Assembly (NCBI GenBank): GCA_902651635.1
Contig: CACRSC010000022.1
Location: 77,807 to 141,806 of the forward strand
Length of the DNA: 64,000 nucleotides
Direction: 5' to 3'
Source: Mastigamoeba balamuthi
Lineage: Eukaryota; Evosea; Mastigamoebida; Mastigamoebidae
Within the stretch, counting starts at the first letter, position 1. Each line of letters starts with the position of its first letter. Positions 38,392-49,158 of the stretch are shown in pieces. The notes under the pieces were generated by a model. It was not told the DNA's origin and made no database searches. It was given only the letters and a program-made list of their open reading frames with translations. The translations under genes were made by a program, and so were the position numbers.

Positions 38392-40493
38392 TCACTGAGG
38401 ACCAGCAGGTGCCTGGGAAGAGGACAACTGAGGACCAGCAGGTGCCTCAGAGGCCTGGGAGGCACCTGTGCTCCCAAGCATGTCGTTAAGGGCGTCAAGT
38501 ACAGGATCAGGGCGCTGTGTCCTCCTGGGCCTCTTGGCCTTTGGTGCTTCAGACTCCGTGCCCTTGAAGCTGGTCCTTCCACACCTATTGAGCTTATGCG
38601 TTAGTAAATGATGAAATAAAGCAAACACACTTCTTGTTACTGCGGTAGTTCTGCCAGACACTCTGGATGTGCTCACACACCCCCTTCCTCACCAGGGGGT
38701 GTGCAGCAAACAGAGTCTGGAACTCCGGTGGCCAGACAGCCTGGATGATGTTGTCACAGTGCTCTCTTATGTCTGACCCTGACCTGTGTAGGAAAAGTCA
38801 GATGAAATGTGGTAAGAGAGAACAAGAGAGGGGGACAGAGTTCGTACCTCCACTCAGGGTGCTCTATGAACAGGGGGTGGTAGTTGACCTTGGTCCACTG
38901 CTCTATCTGCGAGACAGTGGGCCTTGCCATTATCACAGACAGAGCAGTGGTGTAGGGCTCCCTGTCTGCTGGGAGGTTCTTAAGCTCTGGGACTTTTCAA
39001 GTTAGTATTAAACACACATTGTTAGAAATATGAAAAACGAAGGGTAGGGAAGGAAACGTACCAGGAATGCTGAGCATCAGCTTCTCCCTGAGCGTCAGCT
39101 CCCTGGACTGCACGCCTGCCTCAACAGCATGCGTGAGGGCATTCATCCTGCAAAAATAGAATTAGAGCCAGAGGAACAAGGAAGAATGGGGGGAGGGGTT
39201 TCGTACCTCACGATGAGGTCGCTCAGAGTACCAGCAAGCAGCATCTGCATGGCCTTAAACCCAGCCCTGACCTCTCCAAAGGTGCAGGGCTGATGGACGT
39301 GCTCCTCGCTGGGCTTGGCAGTGAAAATGATGAGGAGGTTGCGTGACATCTTCATGAGGACCGAGATCTGCTGCTTCTCCTGCAGTGCCCTCCTCTGCTC
39401 CTCATCAGACTCTGATGCGCGTGAGGTGCCCTTGTACTCGTCTGCCAAGACCTCCTTGTCCTCGTCCTCCTCGTCCTCCTTCTCCTCCTCCTCCTCAGAT
39501 TGCTCACCACTGCTGACACGTGGTGCTGCTGCTGCTGCAGCTTGCACTGGCACAGCAGCAGCTGTGCCTAAAGTAACATTAAGAAAGGGTGTGTGGTGTG
39601 GGAATAAAGAAGGGAGGGAAGAATGCTACATACCTGCTTTCCTGAGAGGCATGATGTCTAGATCTTTGTCCTGCTGGGGTGGGGGAGGTATCACAGTGAT
39701 TATTGGCCCAGTGCAGCCCTTGTTCTTGTTCTTGGGCTTGTCCTTGTGCTTCTTGGTGGGGGTTTTGCGCAGCGTGTCCTTGATGCACACCGTTTTTAAC
39801 CTTCGAAAAAGCTGTTAAATTACATCAATAGTGAGGTGAGATGCAGATACCCTGCACTATGCCGCATAGTGGAAGGCACTCGAGTGTGTTTCACTACGCA
39901 GCATAGTGAAGGATATCTGTATAACAGTGCGTAGCAGATGGTCCACTACACGCTGCTACACAGATACCTTTCGCTACACCACATAGTGAAACGTGCTTGA
40001 GCACCTTCCGCTATACAGCGTAGCGGAGGTTGCTATGTAGCAGTGCATAGCGAACCATCTGCTATGCATCGCTATGCAGATACCCTCTGCTACATCATGT
40101 AGCAGAAGGCGCTCAAGTGCGTTTTGCTATGTGGCGTAGCAGAGGGTATCTGTGTAGTGGTGCATAGCAGATGGTCTGCTACATGTTGCTACACAGATAT
40201 TTGCAATATCAAAAAATGATGTCATTTTCTTCCCATTGCACTTCTTCCTGCTAGTTGAGCAAGATGAGCAGCGTTGCACATACCTGCACACATGTGCAAC
40301 GTTTGCAGCAACCAGCTGGCCACTCGGAACACCACTTGCATTGGGCAGACCCACTGTACGCCACTGTTTGAGTGTCAGTACAAAGAGGTAACTCACAATT
40401 CTCAGGGCGGATCTCCTGACCAAGGAAGATAAGGAGCTGCTGAAGTCCAGTACCAGCACGTTGTTCGAAGTAGAGATAGCTGCTCTTCGTGTA
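38392..40493 (-). CDS. Multi-exon protein of unknown function associated with GTAGC arrays
   Basis: Exons on the minus strand fit at 40493-40284, 39811-39634, 39567-39207, 39147-39062, 38992-38848, 38783-38631 and 38584-38392. All junctions are GT-AG and keep the frame, giving 441 codons plus any 5' exon. The 5' start is not settled: the frame is open to 40772, with an ATG there. Parts visible are a Cys-rich segment (CKWCSEWPAGCCKRC), a Lys-rich stretch, Ala and Glu/Asp runs, a conserved-looking core (ARPTVSQIEQWTKVNYHP, IREHCDNIIQAVWPPEFQ) and a basic KAKRPRRTQRP signal before a repetitive APAGPQ tail. This suggests a nuclear DNA- or chromatin-binding protein. The intron 39812-40283 (472 bases) is far longer than its neighbours because it contains palindromic array 2. 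No family recognised. Confidence 0.68.
39840..40205. repeat. Palindromic GTAGC-rich array 2 (inside an intron)
   Basis: Three units of about 120 bases with boxes CAGATACC, TGCTAC, AGGCGCTCAAGTGCG and GTAGCAGATGGTC. The middle unit is in the opposite orientation to its neighbours, and each unit is itself partly self-complementary. Related in sequence words and style to array 1. It fills most of the 472-base intron 39812-40283 of the minus-strand gene. Confidence 0.85.
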
Positions 40494-41080
40494 CTGGGAA
40501 CAGAGCAGGAGGACAAGCTGATAGAAACTGCAATGTCCAGTGAGTTGTATATTTCTTGGGCTTGTGGATTTACACTCTGGACTAATAGGCCCGATGAGAG
40601 GAAGCTGGCTCCATTCTCTCTGGTGTGTGGAAACAGCAGCTGTCCAACAAATCAAATGGGGGGCCCTTGCTTGACCAGAGATGCCACCAGGTAAGATCAC
40701 TCTGTGTTGTGGAATTGATTCATCCATGGGACCGACCACAGAAGCAGCCACGAGGAGGCATTGAGTACTCATGTTGAGTGGGCCTAGACATCTGTGCAGA
40801 GCTCATAGTGTGACTTTGATTGAACTTGACGCACTTGTCAGGAAGAGAGCTCCAGCTGATCACTTGCAGTGGGTACCTCTCTACAGCATAGGCGCATTGT
40901 ACTGAGGCTGGGGGAAAAGGAACACCACGTAATCATCACTGAGGATGCCTGCGACGTCACCAAGGCCCTGTCCACAGTGACCACGCAAATTCGTATAGTA
41001 AGTCACCACGGGATATAAGGCATCTTCCCGAGAGTATTTTTCATTCTTCGACCTACTCTCTCTGCACATCGCGTCCCAGT
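40494..41080. other. Region upstream of the 38.4-40.5 kb gene
   Basis: May contain a 5' exon of the minus-strand gene (open frame to 40772). The remainder has no supported gene. Confidence 0.35.
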
Positions 41081-41099
41081 TGACTCACGGCATCAATTG

Positions 41100-41415
41100 A
41101 GCACTTTCTACTCCCCCCACCAGCCGTGACCACTGGCAAGTGTCCGAGAGGTCCTGCATGTAGCCCACGCACCATCCACGCTGAGCTGCGAGGCATGCGC
41201 CATCGAGATCGGGGCTGTGAAGCTGATTGACATCAGCAGGATTTGTGTATCTTCCTTTCACGCACCCCAGGGAGCTGTTGAAGCACACAACGCGAGGCCT
41301 GCTGATGGCATTGGCGTGCCCACTGCCTGAGCAGCAACGAGAGTGGGCACAGGTGCTCCTATCCCACATTTTGATGCTCACATCGGCGGGGCTGACGATG
41401 ATCTTCTGAGCATGC
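41100..41415 (-). pseudogene. WD40-like gene fragment linked to R1
   Basis: On the minus strand a frame reads SPADVSIKMWDRSTCA followed by SGSGHANAI, which matches the end of one WD40 repeat (KxWD) and the GH of the next. The segment 41345-41410 matches the WD40-bearing end of R1 copies 1 and 2. The segment 41110-41330 is the reverse complement (diverged) of 44760-44960. It is too short for a propeller and I regard it as a duplicated, decayed piece of a host WD40 gene. Confidence 0.5.
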
Positions 41416-42540
41416 AGTGCCGCAGTGCCGCAGAACTGAGGGGTGCTGGGCATCGCACACTGCCGCGTCGTCGAGGCTCTGTGCGTCACACGTCACGTGA
41501 CACTGCAGGCAACCCCTGTCGGAGATGACGGACCGCGTGTGCAGAGAGACCTCAGTCTGCTTCCATTCCCTTCTGAGCTTCTGCTTCCCAATTCTCGGTC
41601 GCCAGTGCTCACATGGACCCTCGCACTTTTGTGGTGGGAGTTGGGACTGATATCAATGCTCAGATGGCAACCTGGGCCAAAGAACACGCTGTTCTTCCCT
41701 CTCTTCCATCTGGCAGACCTCGAGTGGTGCAGTCCCTGTGCTCTCAAGACTCTCCTGAGCAGACTGCGTGAGTAGTGCAATCATGAGCGCAAGTGATGCA
41801 TCTGATTTGACCGCGTCGTCGATTTTATGACGTTTTGGGGCCCTTCTGGCTTTCCTGGCTTTCAAGCCGTGATGGTTTCCCAGACCCCAAATGGACCTCG
41901 TTGTGGAACTCGAGACAGTTATGATGACAGCGCGCATGAGGGATCAAAAGGACAGGACTCTGGTCTGCTGCCTTCATTTGTGTCCATGCACGGCAGTTAA
42001 GCCGTTGTTCTTCTGGAGCGTCAGTTGACTTTCTCGGTGTGGCATCTCGCGGTCATGGAACGTCGCAGCGAATGGATTGCGGCATACCTCGAGATGAGCC
42101 CTTCGAGGTGGGACTGACGCATGACTGCTATTCGCAGATGACTGACCCCTGGTGGTAGTCTGTATAGGCTGTTGAGCTGTCTGAGATCGCGTGAGCTTCT
42201 CCACTGGCAATGCATTCGTTGATCGTGTGCCTCTGGTGCGATAGGTTTGTGTTGTTCCTCTCGTTCCTTTGTAGTGGAGTGGTTCCTTGTGGTGCATAAT
42301 GTGATCGGCATTCACAGGTCCCTTGCACCGATCCTCCGAGTCAACAAGCACAGCAAATAAGCCATAACCCCAGTCTGTGAATGGCAACGTTGTGAGCTGC
42401 TGGTACTTGTCCCAGTTACCACCATGAGTGCTAACCTACGTTCACAGTGTCTCCTTGACTGTACGAATGGAAAGTTTAGCCTGTTTGTCACTCTGTGATG
42501 GTATGTGTGGCATTGGATGCACCCGATATCTTTGTGCCAA
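41416..42540. other. No supported gene
   Basis: ORFs of 60-140 codons occur in several frames without recognisable domains or consistent splice structure. Confidence 0.4.
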
Positions 42541-42555
42541 GGCATAACAAAATCC

Positions 42556-43045
42556 GGTCACTGAGCTCGAGATGGACATGCAGCAAGCAGCTGCCCAAGG
42601 AGCTGTGGCACACGGTCACTGGCTCTACTGCAACGGAATGGCCGACCCAAGCTGTTCGCCCAGAGTGGCTTGCTGGGCCTTGAACAGCTGCGCGAGTGCC
42701 TCGACACTGGCGACCAGTTTCCCGCGGACACCAATGAGTACTCGATGGTCTCGACGCTGCTGCTGTGGCTTGAGAGCCTTCCCGAGCCCGTCGTGCCCAC
42801 ACGCATCTACGGGCAGTGTGTTGACGCCAGCGCATCGCACCAGCAGTGCAGGAACCTCGTCAGCACGCACCTGAGCCCCATCAGCTTCGACGTCTTCTAC
42901 TACGTCGTCGCCTTCCTCCAGCAGGTGCTGGTGCTCAGCGACCAGAACAACGTCACCGCCGTGCATCTGGGTTTGTCCCATCCCTCTGCTGTGGCTCCTT
43001 ACGCCGACTTTATGCCCAGCGCTGTTGTTCTATAACGTCCGAGGA
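42556..43045 (+). pseudogene. Duplicate of OCRL-like exon 5, intron 5 and start of exon 6
   Basis: Very similar to about 35775-36255 of the OCRL-like gene, including the intron between exons 5 and 6 and the first bases of exon 6. It is therefore a DNA-level copy, not a retrocopy. The RhoGAP-like reading frame (pattern LRECLDTGDQFPADTN, SFDVFYYVVAFLQQVL) is kept for most of its length after a small early indel. There is no 5-phosphatase part, so it is a non-functional fragment. It lies a few hundred bases from R1 copy 2. Confidence 0.85.
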
Positions 43046-43737
43046 AAGCTCCATGCCGTGCTCAGGTGGTAAGTAACACATTGGAACATTGTTAGCACTC
43101 CGAGCACGACACCAAAGGTCGTGGATGCCGACTGAGCAAGATGCCGTGGAAAACATTATGGACCTCCTCAAGACACGCAGGGAGGTCGAGGCAGCAGGCT
43201 GTCACTGGACCAGAAATTCTGGAATCCGTGCAATTCACGAGCCAGTTTATCCAGTCAGGGTTGCAGTGTCGCGCCCACAGGCACTGGCACCGAAACGGCA
43301 GTTCGGCGGTAGTACAGCAATGTTCTCTGCACACAGCTGCCACAGCCACCACAAATGGCCGTGCCCACTGTGATTGCCTCTGCGACTGCGCCCGAGTCTG
43401 TATCCACTGGCTCACGAAATTGCATGGCTGCCAGAACTCTTCTGGCCCTCCTTTATCCTTTGCAGATTCCCACCGTATCGCTGGGCAGTATCGACTTACC
43501 ATCGACAACCCCGAGATGACAACAGATCTGTGGTCTGGGTCTGGGTTCCGCTTCTTGATGGTGGTCTCTATCTATGCGGGGGATCGTGTCCACGATATGA
43601 CAACCTGCCATGTGGGGTCTGGCAGCTTCTTGCTGCTAGTCGCTGCATCGACGGGCCTTTAATCAATCGGGCAGTGCAGCGGTTTGACGCACAGCACACC
43701 AGACAATCAGCATTGCAATCAGTTCGAGGTCCAGCCA
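43046..43737. other. No supported gene
   Basis: Several antisense and sense ORFs up to 173 codons occur here, none with recognisable features. Confidence 0.35.
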
Positions 43738-44280
43738 ACCCCCACATGAAGCTGTGCCCCATGGGGGCTGTGCTCGACCGAGTGAGGACCCCGCCAACGC
43801 GAGCACGAGCAGCAAAAATGTGGGATAGGAGCACCGGGAAGCACACGACATGACGCGACGCGGCACAGAGGGGCGAGACAGACACACACGGCACGCAACA
43901 GAGGGAGACGACTGACAACGAACTGCACGGCTGACACGGGCACACACGGGAAGGGAGAGGCCCCTGGGCTGCATCGCCAACGCCGCGCGGCCACGGCAGA
44001 GGTGGGGACCCTCGGGGCTGCGGAGCCACAGCCACGCAGCACCGCGGCGGAAAGCCCGGAGGAGCGGGGGGACGAGAGACTGGCCCCGTAGGCAGGACGC
44101 CATGAGTGTCTAAAGCACGACTTTTCCACGGGACGGGGGTAGGGAGGAGGCGTGGCGAGCACTGTTCATCCCGGTATCACTCGGCGAAGAGCACCGGTCG
44201 AGCGCCCACTGGACACCCGTCGGGGAGGCGCCCCAGAGATGTCGCGGATGACCCCGCGGAAAATGCATTATGGGTCGCCC
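43738..44280 (-). repeat. Dispersed repeat R1, copy 2
   Basis: Reverse-complement orientation to copy 1, ending in GGAAAATGCATTATGGGTCG. It includes the WD40-like piece (AAAATGTGGGATAGGAGCAC) at its left end. Sequence shared with the neighbouring copy 3 continues to the right (44281 to about 44700), so copies 2 and 3 face each other as arms of a large inverted repeat. Confidence 0.82.
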
Positions 44281-45397
44281 GTTTTCGCCCGTTGTGCACT
44301 TTTCGCGTCCACTTTGTCCCGCACTTGCGCTCTCTGCTACTCTGTGCGCCACAAGCGCGCAGGCGCAGCAGGTGGCCGGCGATCTCAGCAACGGGGACGC
44401 CGCGCTCAGCGCTGCTGTGGATGCCGGGGGCGTGGCCGTGGCCGCGGGAGCGCAGGCTGAGCCGCCCCTGCGCTCTGCCGTCAGTGGCCGTACAGCTGCC
44501 CTGTGCTCGCTGCCAACCTGCGAGCTGGGCGGTGGAAAGGAGCAGCAGCAGCGCCTGCGTGGGCCCCCCCGTGCCGTGATGACAGCGGGCACACAGGCGC
44601 CGCGCCTCAGCGTTGCTGCGGACGCTGGGGGCGGTGGCCACGGCTGCGGGAGCGCAGGCCACCCCTGCGCTCTGCCGCGGTGGTCGCACTGCCGCCCCGC
44701 CCGCTTCTGTCAGCCTGCGGGCTGGGGGCGGGGGAAGCCCGCTCTCATGCTGTTCAGGCGGTGGGTACGCCAACACCGTCAGCAGACCTCGCGTTGCGGC
44801 TTCGACAGCTCCCTGGAGCGCGCGAAAGGAAGATACGCAAATCCTGATGTCAATTGGCTCCACAGCCCCGCTCTCGACGGCGCAGGCCTCGCAGCTCGGC
44901 GCGGACAATACGTGGCGCTGCGCGCAGGACCTCTCGGACACTTGCCGGTGGTCGCGGCTGGAATCCGGTGGAAGTAGTGCGAGGGCACAGATACGCGGAT
45001 CTTCTCTGGGAAAATGCAGAACGGAACACAGCAACGTTGCTGCACCTGCTGCGCCTGCTGCATCTGCCAGCCCGCCCGCTGGGCCTCCAGCGCGCAGGCA
45101 GCGCAGGGCTGTCTGCCGGGGTGATGCGGCCGGCACGGATCGCAGCGCGGGGCACGCGGGGGCCATGGGGGGTCGCAGAGACCCAGCGGCCAGCAGACTG
45201 AGGTTGCCGGCAGAGGGCCAGGCACTTGACGCGGTCGGCTCGGCGCTCCTGTGTGGGCAGGCACCTGTGTGCCTGCCGGCATCGCAGCACGGGGGCCTGC
45301 GCAGGTGTCGTACGCGTGCGGCGCGCAGAGCAGCAGAGAGAGCGCAAGTGCAGGACAAAGTGGACGAGGAAAAGTGAACAACGCGCGAAGACGGGCG
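44281..45397. repeat. GC-rich centre between facing R1 copies 2 and 3
   Basis: Contains a minisatellite-like unit (GGGAGCGCAGGC and CTCAGCG(C/T)TGCTG boxes) at about 44400-44490 and again at about 44595-44690, with a third relative at about 48600-48680. The first 90 bases inside each R1 copy are shared in inverted orientation. ORFs up to 476 codons run through here in several frames. They reflect base composition and are not supported as genes. Confidence 0.6.
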
Positions 45398-45850
45398 ACC
45401 CATAATGCATTTTCTGCGGGGTTTTCCGCGACGTCTCTGGGGCGCCTCCCCGGGCAGTGTCCAGTGGGCGCACGACCGGTGCTCTTCGCCGAGTGATACC
45501 GGGATGAACAGTGCTCGCCATGCCTTCTCCCTACTCCCGTCACCGTGGCACAGTCAGCAAAAGTGTAGACACGGGCGTCCTGCCCACGGGGCCTGCCACT
45601 CCCTCCTCTCTTCTCCGGGCTTTCCGCCGTAGCGCCGCGTGGCTGTGGCTCCGCTGCCGAGGGTCCCCACCTCTGCCGTGGCCGCGTGGCGTGGCGATGC
45701 GGCCCAGAGGCCTCTCCCTTCCCTCTGCGCGTCGTGCCGCGTCTTCGTCGTTGCCTTGGTTGTCCTCCCTCTGTGTGCCGTGTGCCGTGTGTCGTGCCGC
45801 TCGGTCCCCCAGTGCTCCAAAACCCACATTTTTCTGCATGCAACGGGGCC
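45398..45850 (+). repeat. Dispersed repeat R1, copy 3
   Basis: Begins with GCGACCCATAATGCATTTTC, same orientation as copy 1, opposite to copy 2. Shares an extra segment (CACAGTCAGCAAAA, CACGGGCGTCCTGCCCACGG) with copy 4, so copies 3 and 4 are closer to each other than to 1 and 2. Confidence 0.82.
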
Positions 45851-46242
45851 ACTCTCGTCCTTTGGAACCCTTTCAGTATTTCAGACGGAGAGCGAGGGCC
45901 GTAGAAGCAGAGAAGCCCTGCGAGAGTCCACATGAGCATCAGTGTCCGAGAATCGGGCAGCAGAAGCTCAGTGCCCTTGCCCTCACTGCATTTTGTGCAA
46001 CGTAAATAGAGGCAGGGCGCAGCCGAATGACCTACTGCACCTCTTCGGAACAGCAGTGGCAATGGCTTAGCACTCAACGGGGACCCGTTCACATACGGAG
46101 GGCGCTTTGCTGGGCTGTCCTTTGTTGGCCTCTCCGCTGCTCTGGATGTAACCACCACGGGCCCGAATTCGCTGGGGGAGGCAGCACCAAACTGTCTTAT
46201 TATTAACAATCGCTCAACCAGAGGGGAAGAGGTGGCGAAAGT

Positions 46243-46874
46243 TCACGGGAGAACGAAGAGCTCCCTCGAGTTCTCCTTCCAGACGGACGTCGTGGTGGAC
46301 CACCCGGTGCCGATCCCCGTACCCACGGCCGCCGTGGCCGTGAGCCATGCCGAGGGGCCCGCGGCCACCGCGGCCGCGCCAGCCGTGCCAACGATGACGA
46401 GCGGGGCGATGATGCAGGTGGCAACCTCGAGCGGGCTCCATGCACTGCCGCCGCGAGTGATCGCCCAGCCATGGGGCAGCCCTCGCGGGCATGTCCACGG
46501 TGGTCAGGTGCAGCCGTCCCAGCTGAGCAGCTTCCCCGAGACCTCGTTGCAGAGGGCGACGATGGCCTGCCCGTGCTTGCTCTGCGAGTTCATGACGATC
46601 TTCCACCAGCGGTGCTTATCGTCGCACTTGCTGCCGTCGAGCGCAGAGCCCTGGAAGCACATGTCGTGGCAGTCCAGCAGCGACTGCGGGTGCTTGTCCG
46701 TGCGGATGAGGATCTTGGTGGCCATCTCCTTCTGCACCTCGATCGCCTCCACCTTGAAGAGGAAGCCTTGTCCTTGACCGACCCGGGCCAGCGGGACGAG
46801 CTGCTCGTGTCCGCGTACAGGTACTTGCCCGCCCCAATGTGTTGGATGAAGCAGCGAGGCTCGGACCCCGACAT
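46243..46874 (-). pseudogene. Broken gene: trefoil-like protein with hydrophobic C-terminal tail
   Basis: The start reads MSGSEPRCFIQHIGAGKYLY on the minus strand. Later protein-like stretches (FLFKVEAIEVQKEM, HRWWKIVMNSQSKHG, CNEVSGKLLSWDG) have the spacing of a beta-trefoil or ricin-B-like module. They are followed by a Gly/Ala-rich hydrophobic segment (CIIAPLVIVGTAG) and a final ELFVLP. Coding potential is clear, but the frame is interrupted, with about two breaks, so I call it a pseudogene unless the breaks are sequencing errors. The family assignment is tentative. Confidence 0.55.
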
Positions 46875-47154
46875 TTGCGGCGATTCGGTTGAGGGCTGAC
46901 GGTGGCTTCTTGAAGGCGAGACAAAATAGAAAAAGCCTCCCAATGACGTGATGAGTGGTATCATCGATGGCATTGACGAGAGGAAAAATCGACCACTGAT
47001 TCCGAGACTGCCGCTATCTCGCCAGAGCGTTTCACCGACATGGCAGCAGTATCTGGTACCGCGAGCAATCACGGTGAAAACGGCCATAGCCGGGGGGAGG
47101 CTGTCTGACCCAACTTAGCACACAGGGAACAAAACAGCCCAGAAAGGAATTAAG

Positions 47155-47395
47155 TCGACGCGCTGGCGTCGACGCACTGCCCGTAGACGCGCATGGGCTC
47201 GACGGGCTCGGGCAGGCTCTCGATCCACAGCAGCAGCGTCGAGACCATCGAGTGTCCGCGGGGAACTGGTCGCCAGTGTCGAGGCACTCGCGCAGCTGCT
47301 CCAGGCCCGCTCTGGGCGCGTCAATCTCGCACTCGGTGACAGGGGACGGGCCGGGGTAGAGGTTCGAGAGTTCTGGCAGAGATGAGAGCCCTGGC
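47155..47395 (-). pseudogene. Second fragment of OCRL-like exon 5
   Basis: On the minus strand this matches about 35735-36035 of the OCRL-like gene (YPGP, LEQLRECLDTGDQFPADT, YGQCVDASAS), with internal deletions. It is shorter and independently rearranged relative to the copy at 42.56 kb. Non-functional. Confidence 0.8.
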
Positions 47396-48049
47396 CACGC
47401 AATGTTAACTCCACCGACACCGCACCCATCGCTGCTGTGATGCGCTCGGTGGAGCAGATAAACCTGCCAGAACCATCGAACCCTCAAAGAAGGCCGGGAT
47501 GCACCATTACCGACGTCTACCGGGAGAGCAAACTCCGCGGTGCCGTTGTGGAGTGCCTTATGTATCCCGGACCTTGAAAGGCCGCATCTCAGACACGCGA
47601 GTGCGCACAACCACGACGCACCTGACTGCCAGGCCATTCTTGTGGCTGTGGCTCGCCCGTGTGGTGGTTGCGCATGCTTGCTGTGGCCTCCTGTTTCGTC
47701 GCTGGAGTGGGAATACTTGCCGCTGTTGTGGACCGGCTCTCTGGCATCCTCTGTGGCTGGCCGGCCATTTCTTAGCTCTCACCGGTGCACTCATCTCGTT
47801 TCCCGCCGTCCGGCGTTCCCGCAGATAGCCACTTCTGCCCACAACAGGGGCATGCCAAGGGAGACGATTGGCTTGCTTGTGTTGGCCGAAGCGCTTGATA
47901 CGTGCGCGTGGCTTCTGCTTCTCCGCGCCACCGTGAGCGGACCCGTCAGAGAACTGCATGGAGACGAGTGAAGGGCCACGCAGAGTCTAATCAGTTGTAT
48001 GTTGTGACTGTGGCTGCTGGAGGAGGAGCTGGTGATATGGATGAGAGTG
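47396..48049. other. No supported gene
   Basis: Only short unconvincing ORFs between the OCRL fragment and R1 copy 4. Confidence 0.4.
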
Positions 48050-48500
48050 GCCCTTTTGCAGTAGGCAAAAAAGTGGGTTTTGGAGCACTGGGACCACACG
48101 CGACGCGCACGACACGGGGGAGACAGGGGAGGAGGGGGGCGACGCAACGCGACACGGCACAGGGGGACAGGACCTCTGGGCTGCATCGCCAACGCCGCGC
48201 GGCCACGGCAGAGGTGGGGACCCTCGGCGGCGGAGCCACAGCCACGCGACGCCGCGGCGGAAAGCCCGGAGAAGAGAGGAGGGAGTGACAGGCCCCGTGG
48301 GCAGGACGCCCGTGTCTACACTTTTGCTGACTGTGCCACGGTGACGGGAGTAGGGAGAAGGCGTGGCGAGCACTGTTCATCCCGGTATCACTCGGCGAAG
48401 AGCACCGGTCGTGCGCCCACTGGACATTGCCCGGGGAGGCGCCCCAGAGACGTCGCGGAAAACCCCGCGGAAAATGCATTATGGGTCGCCCGTCTTCGCG
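48050..48500 (-). repeat. Dispersed repeat R1, copy 4
   Basis: Reverse orientation, ending GGAAAATGCATTATGGGTCG at about 48490. Similarity to the interior of the copy 2/copy 3 pair continues to about 48860, including the minisatellite-like unit and a TCTTCTC/GATCCGCGAAT segment. Confidence 0.82.
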
Positions 48501-48869
48501 CGTTGTTCACTTTTCCTCGTCCACTTTGTCCCGCACTTGCGCTCTCAGCTGCTCTGTGCGCCTCAAGCGCGCAGACGTCGCAGGTGGCCGGGGGCCGCCG
48601 GCTCAGCGCTGCTGCAGACGCCGGGGGCCCGCGGCCGCGGGAGCGCAGGCTGAGCCGCCCCTCCGTTCTGCCGTGGTCGCACAGCCACTGCTGCTCGCTT
48701 CTGTCAGTCTTCTGCTCGCTGCTGTCAGCCTGCGAACTGAGCGGTGGGAGGAAGCAGCAGTGGCACCTGTGCGAACCCCCCGTGTGGCGATGCCGGCGGA
48801 CGACAGTAGAGCTTACACGTTCTTTTCGGATTTCCCGGAGAAGATCCGCGAATCGACATGTCAATGAGG

Positions 48870-49158
48870 CGCGGCTCCCTCGCGCAAGCCGCGGCCACCG
48901 GTTAGCGTCCGTGAGGGCCGGAGGGCAGCGACCCGCACAGTCCGCACCGGGCTGTGAGCCTGAAATCACTTGACGTCAGAATACGCTTATCACCCCTCAC
49001 CCGACACGGGACAAGCACACCCTTGTGGGCACTCCCACATAAGGGGTACCCCTGGGGGAACCTGTAGTATGGCACTGTGGCCGATCGGTCACTGTTTGCG
49101 ATGGTGACGAGAGAGCGATGTCTTCACTAATCAATGGTCACTCGGGAGTGACACTGTG
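48870..49158. other. Spacer 3' of the DUF5695-type gene
   Basis: No gene seen. Confidence 0.5.

Noticed and set aside
37857-40205. GTAGC arrays as CRISPR or as a tRNA cluster
   Set aside because: Units are about 120 bases, alternate in orientation and have no unique spacers; no cloverleaf or B-box is present; the host is a eukaryote.
40270-40700. Plus-strand Cys-rich reading (CNVCSNQLATRNTTC) as a zinc-finger gene
   Set aside because: Continuing it would need an 18-base intron; the minus strand at the same place has proper donor and acceptor sites and joins in frame to six further exons.
44779-46209. 476-codon minus-strand ORF across R1 copy 3 and its flank
   Set aside because: It follows GC-rich repeat DNA, shifts frame relative to related copies, and contains no recognisable domain.
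46504-46752. Stop-codon reassignment to explain the interrupted frame at 46.5 kb
   Set aside because: TGA is used as the normal stop in several intact genes here (WRNIP1-like, OCRL-like, LIM), so decay or error is the simpler explanation.
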